A stretch of 26,263 nt of DNA from IMG/VR virus record IMGVR_UViG_3300028548_003810, positions 1 to 26,263 of that record. The stretch is one strand, 5' to 3'. The notes below the pieces were generated by a model that was given only the letters and a program-made list of their open reading frames with translations, searched no databases and was not told the DNA's origin. Each line of letters starts with the position of its first letter. Within the stretch, counting starts at the first letter, position 1. Positions 23,701 to 26,263 of the stretch are shown here, piece by piece. This DNA is from a virus. The translations under genes and the position numbers were made by a program.

Positions 23701-26263
23701 AGCAGTTTCAGATACACCTGTAGTAAATACCAGTTTAGTAGCATTTGCACTTGCACTAAAGGTTGCTTCAGCGATTGCGTGAATACCAGCGGCAACCGTG
23801 GCACCGTCTGTTCCATCTGAGTCACCAGCAGCAAACTCAAGGGAAGCAATCACCTCATTTGCAACAACCACATCCTCTTCAGATTTTAATTGTAAAACAA
23901 CAGGAAGATTATCACCAGCAGTATGATGCTCTATCGTAAGACCAACATTATGAACATGAGCCAATGTAATTTCAGAGTTAGTACCAAAGGCAATTTGGGC
24001 AGCATCACTTATCAGAATAATGTCATCACCAATAACAGCGTCTAGCACTACTGACAAACCACCATCAGTTTGCAATGAACCATCTGTTGTACTTGTAGCA
24101 GCAGTACTATCATCCGTTTTGATAATTCCACTTGCAGTTAGGGCCGCAGTTGTCACCGCACCAGCGATAACACCCGTGCCTGATACATCAAGATTACCAT
24201 TGACATCAATTAAGGTTGAGTTAAGTTCAATCTCATCATCAGCATTGATATCCAAATCACCGTCAGCGGGTGAACCAATACTGATTGCGCTATCACGAAA
24301 ACGAAGTTGCATTGCAGCATTAATCATTATTCCGTTATCAGCAACGTGAGTTACGGTAACATCTTTGTCTGCACCAAAAGTTAATACAGCAGCGTCACTC
24401 AGTAAGAATAAGTCATCACCGATAACTGCATCAGCAGCAACCGATAGACCACCATCTGTCTGTAGTGAACCATCTGTTGTAGAAGTTGCAGCAGTAGTAT
24501 CATCTGTTTTCATAACACCACTAGCAGTCAAAGCCGCAGTTGTTACTGCGCCAGCAATGACACCTGTACCTGAAACATCTAAGTTGCCATTAATATCAAT
24601 CAAGGTTGAATTGATTTCTACCTCGTCATCAGCATTAATATCCAAATCACCATCTGCTGGCGAACCAATGTTGATAGCAGAGTCACGAAACTGAACAACC
24701 ATTGCAGCATTAACTAATAGTCCAGTATCAGCAACATGTGTAAGGGTTACATCTTTATCTGCACCAAAAGTTACCACAGCAGCGTCACTGAGCATGAATA
24801 AGTCATCACCGATAACAGCGTCTAAGACTACCGATAGACCACCATCTGTCTGTAATGAGCCGTCAGTAGTACTTGTTGCAGCAGTACTGTCGTCCGTTTT
24901 GATAATTCCACTTGCGGTTATAGCGGCAGTTGTTGTAGCGCCAGCAATGTCTACCGCACCAGAATAGTCACCTGTGGCAGCATCGATCTCTCCAGAGATG
25001 GTAAGGTTTCTTATGCCTGTGTAATCTTTATTAGAGTCTAGGATAACTGCTTTACTGGCAACTGCTGTACCAACAGCAGTACTTCCTATATCAAGAGCAT
25101 TGATTTCTCCAACGACAACTGTTGCACCATCTAGGATATTCAGTTCAGCAGGAGTGGATGTGATTGCCGTAGTTGTAGCAGCTGCAAGTAGAGGAACATA
25201 ACCACTTTGATTAATTAGTCTTTGTGTACGATCAGCAGTTGGGTCAATGATTGTAAGAGTTGTTTCGTGATCATCAGCAGTCGCTCCTTCAAACACAACA
25301 GCATTCTCAGCATTCATCGTAACCGTATCAACCTGGGTGGTTGTACCCGATACTGTAAGGTTACCACTAATTTCAACATTTGCATTGATATCAACCAGCG
25401 TAGCATTAAGTTCTATTTCGTCTGTAGCATTGATATCAAGTATAGCATTACTAGGCGCACCAATGTTTTGACTTGCATCGTTGAACTGTATTACTCTTGT
25501 ACCATTTAACAACAATCCTGTGTCAGCCACGTGTGTAAGGGTTACATCACTGTCGGCACCAAAATGAATAACCGATGCATCACTCAACATAATCAAGTCA
25601 TCACCGATAACAGCATCCAAGACTACTGACAAACCACCATCTGTCTGTAGTGAACCATCAGTTGTACTTGTAGCAGCAGTGTTGTCATCAGTTTTGATAA
25701 TTCCACTTGCAGTCAAGGCAGCAGTTGTGACAGCACCAGCAATAACACCTGTGCCACTAACATCTAGGTTGCCGTTTACATCAATTAAGGTTGAGTTAAG
25801 TTCAATCTCATCGTCAGCATTGATATCCAAATCACCATCTGCTGGAGAACCGATACTAATCGCACTATCCCTAAACCGGAGTTGCATTGCAGCATTAATC
25901 ATTATTCCTGCATCAGCAACGTGGGTCACGGTAACATCTTTATCGGCACCAAAAGTTAATACAGCAGCGTCACTAAGTAGGAATAAATCGTCACCGATAA
26001 CTGCATCCAAGACTACTGACAAACCACCATCAGTCTGTAGTGAACCGTCTGTTGTAGAAGTTGCAGCAGTACTGTCGTCAGTTTTGATAATACCACTTGC
26101 AACGATTGTAGACGTTGTAACAGCAGCGGCACCAGTTGTTCCACTAATAGTTACATTACCATTTATATCAATTAGAGTTGAGGTTATATCTATTTCATCA
26201 TCAGCAGCAATCATTAAATCGCCGTCATTATCAGAAGCAATACTAATAGCAGAATCACGGAAC
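20776..26263 (-). CDS. Giant repetitive tail-fibre-like structural protein, partial
   Basis: An open frame runs to the right edge, so the N-terminus is missing; about 1,828 residues are present. Most of it is a tandem array of a 130-residue, beta-rich, acidic unit containing TSTTDGSLQTDGGLS, AVIGDDL, LTFGADKDVTLTHVAD, FRDSAISIGSPADGDLDINA and LIDVNGNLDVSGTG (quoted in parts). Inserted segments carry AELNILDG and RNLTISGEIDAATGD motifs, common in phage fibres. The last ~110 residues change to short IDSEHYxDGSIDxAHIADDA repeats, which suggest a thin trimeric shaft, and end in a small tip with one Cys. It has very few aromatic or Cys residues. Its position before gp15 suggests a tail or neck fibre. 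Such repeat proteins are common in marine phage metagenomes. Confidence 0.85.
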   Translation of the reverse strand, partial: FRDSAISIASDNDGDLMIAADDEIDITSTLIDINGNVTISGTTGAAAVTTSTIVASGIIKTDDSTAATSTTDGSLQTDGGLSVVLDAVIGDDLFLLSDAAVLTFGADKDVTVTHVADAGIMINAAMQLRFRDSAISIGSPADGDLDINADDEIELNSTLIDVNGNLDVSGTGVIAGAVTTAALTASGIIKTDDNTAATSTTDGSLQTDGGLSVVLDAVIGDDLIMLSDASVIHFGADSDVTLTHVADTGLLLNGTRVIQFNDASQNIGAPSNAILDINATDEIELNATLVDINANVEISGNLTVSGTTTQVDTVTMNAENAVVFEGATADDHETTLTIIDPTADRTQRLINQSGYVPLLAAATTTAITSTPAELNILDGATVVVGEINALDIGSTAVGTAVASKAVILDSNKDYTGIRNLTISGEIDAATGDYSGAVDIAGATTTAAITASGIIKTDDSTAATSTTDGSLQTDGGLSVVLDAVIGDDLFMLSDAAVVTFGADKDVTLTHVADTGLLVNAAMVVQFRDSAINIGSPADGDLDINADDEVEINSTLIDINGNLDVSGTGVIAGAVTTAALTASGVMKTDDTTAATSTTDGSLQTDGGLSVAADAVIGDDLFLLSDAAVLTFGADKDVTVTHVADNGIMINAAMQLRFRDSAISIGSPADGDLDINADDEIELNSTLIDVNGNLDVSGTGVIAGAVTTAALTASGIIKTDDSTAATSTTDGSLQTDGGLSVVLDAVIGDDIILISDAAQIAFGTNSEITLAHVHNVGLTIEHHTAGDNLPVVLQLKSEEDVVVANEVIASLEFAAGDSDGTDGATVAAGIHAIAEATFSASANATKLVFTTGVSETAASSATAKATLSSIGDFEVAGDLVIKDAGTIGSTSDKDAMAISSSGVVTFSQIPVMPANSIDSDEYIDGSIDTAHIGDNQITLAKMAGIARGKIIYGDASGDPAVLAIGNNGQVLTADGTDFSWADASASSLAADNLSIGDAAILLTTSSGDITLDAAANDSDIILKGTDGGSDTTFLTIDGSAAGAAAFNSTVTATGFIIGSASIVETELELLDGLTAGTAIASKVVTTDSNIDTTGQRNLTISGEIDAATGDFSGVVDIAGATTTAAITASGIIKTDDSTAATSTTDGSLQTDGGLSVTLDAVIGDDLFLLSDAAVQTFGADKDVTLTHVADTGLLLNAAMVVQFRDSAINIGSPADGDLDINADDEIELNSTLIDVNGNLDVSGTGVIAGAVTTAALTASGIIKTDDTTAATSTTDGSLQTDGGLSVAADAVIGDDLFLLSDAAVLTFGADKDVTVTHVADNGIMINAAMQLRFRDSAISIGSPADGDLDINADDEIELNSTLIDVNGNLDVSGTGVIAGAVTTAALTASGVMKTDDTTAATSTTDGSLQTDGGLSVAADAVIGDDLFLLSDAAVLTFGADKDVTLTHVADNGIMINAAMQLRFRDSAISIGSPADGDLDINADDEIELNSTLIDVNGNLDVSGTGVIAGAVTTAALTASGIIKTDDSTAATSTTDGSLQTDGGLSVVLDAVIGDDIILISDAAQIAFGVNSDVTLKHVHNVGLTATHVGTGDNLPMVLQLKSEEDALVANEVIASLEFAAGDSGGTDGSTVAAGIHAIAEGAFTASANATKLVFTTGVSETAASSATAKATLSSIGDFQVAGDLVVKDGGLIGSASDLDAIAIASNGVVTFTQIPVMPANSIDSDEYIDGSIDRAHLSADIIDATKIADDAIDSEHYTDGSIDNAHIADDAIDSEHYAAGSIDTAHIADDQVTEAKMANDAIGSAELKTLSTLLIKNSGGTTLKTCHTAGA
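21121..25020 (-). repeat. Segmental duplication inside the fibre gene (offset 2415/2025 bp)
   Basis: The segment from about 21121 is repeated from about 23536 (offset 2415). Within it, 21568-21657 and 23983-24072 are identical over 90 bases. Toward the N-terminal side the offset falls to 2025, for example 22641 against 24666 and 22961 against 24986. The difference is 390 bases, one repeat unit, so one block has gained or lost exactly one unit. Confidence 0.8.
21580..26150 (-). repeat. Nine copies of a 390-bp coding repeat
   Basis: Using the ARACCACCAT/GT segment (codons for TDGGLS) as an anchor, copies start at 21641, 22031, 22421, 22811, 24056, 24446, 24836, 25631 and 26021. Six of the eight intervals are exactly 390 bases (130 codons); the others are 1245 and 795, where unrelated segments are inserted. 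Part of a tenth unit reaches the right edge. Confidence 0.9.

Noticed and set aside
21580-26150. Regular repeats that could suggest a CRISPR array
   Set aside because: The period is 390 bases, keeps one reading frame, and has no short repeat-spacer structure.
1-26263. tRNA genes
   Set aside because: I looked for cloverleaf and T-arm patterns, including the GGTTC-like stretch near 2616, and found none that fold.

Overview
The window is part of the genome of a T4-like contractile-tailed phage, and it looks marine. It is AT-rich and tightly packed. Nearly every gene reads leftward (minus strand), and neighbours often overlap by 1 to 14 bases. Read in the direction of transcription (right to left), the order is a giant repetitive fibre gene, 15, 16, two accessory genes, 17, 18, 19, 20, 67, small genes, 21, 22, 23, a tube-like tail gene, uvsY, two oxygenases, uvsW, an LSm-like gene, 55, 47 and 46. 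This is the T4 core order. Marine T4-like phages of cyanobacteria and of SAR11 carry similar blocks. No photosynthesis gene is visible, so a SAR11-type (pelagimyophage) or other heterotrophic host is a fair guess, but the sequence does not prove it.

Right part (16.3-26.3 kb): a fibre or structural protein, cut by the window edge, is built from 130-residue repeats. After it come the tail completion protein gp15 and the two terminase subunits gp16 and gp17. Two genes are inserted between the terminase subunits: a stand-alone asparagine-synthetase-like ATP-pyrophosphatase and a staphylococcal-type nuclease. The only convincing plus-strand gene, a degenerate HNH-like zinc protein, sits between 17 and 18.

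Middle (6.1-15.9 kb): tail sheath, tail tube, portal, prohead core genes, a PAAR spike-tip protein, prohead protease, scaffold and major capsid protein. A strong intrinsic terminator ends the capsid transcript. Next is a tail protein that visibly shares the gp19 tube pattern. Exact copies of the T4 late promoter octamer TATAAATA precede gp18, gp22, gp23, the tube-like gene and the plus-strand gene.

Left part (1-6.1 kb): recombination and replication genes (UvsY, UvsW, gp47, gp46 cut by the left edge) and the late sigma factor gp55. Two adjacent 2-oxoglutarate/Fe(II) oxygenases are inserted between uvsY and uvsW. The gap before gene 55 holds two back-to-back sigma70-type promoters. One faces gene 55. 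The other is a perfect consensus that faces backwards, antisense to the late gene cluster.

The genes form one programme. gp55 (with a clamp, not seen here) would read the TATAAATA promoters of the head and tail genes. UvsW, UvsY and gp46/47 drive recombination-dependent replication, which makes the concatemers that gp16/gp17 package into gp20-gp23 heads. The least explained items are two apparently leaderless late genes, the antisense consensus promoter, the asparagine-synthetase-like insert, the oxygenase pair, and the recently duplicated repeats in the fibre gene.
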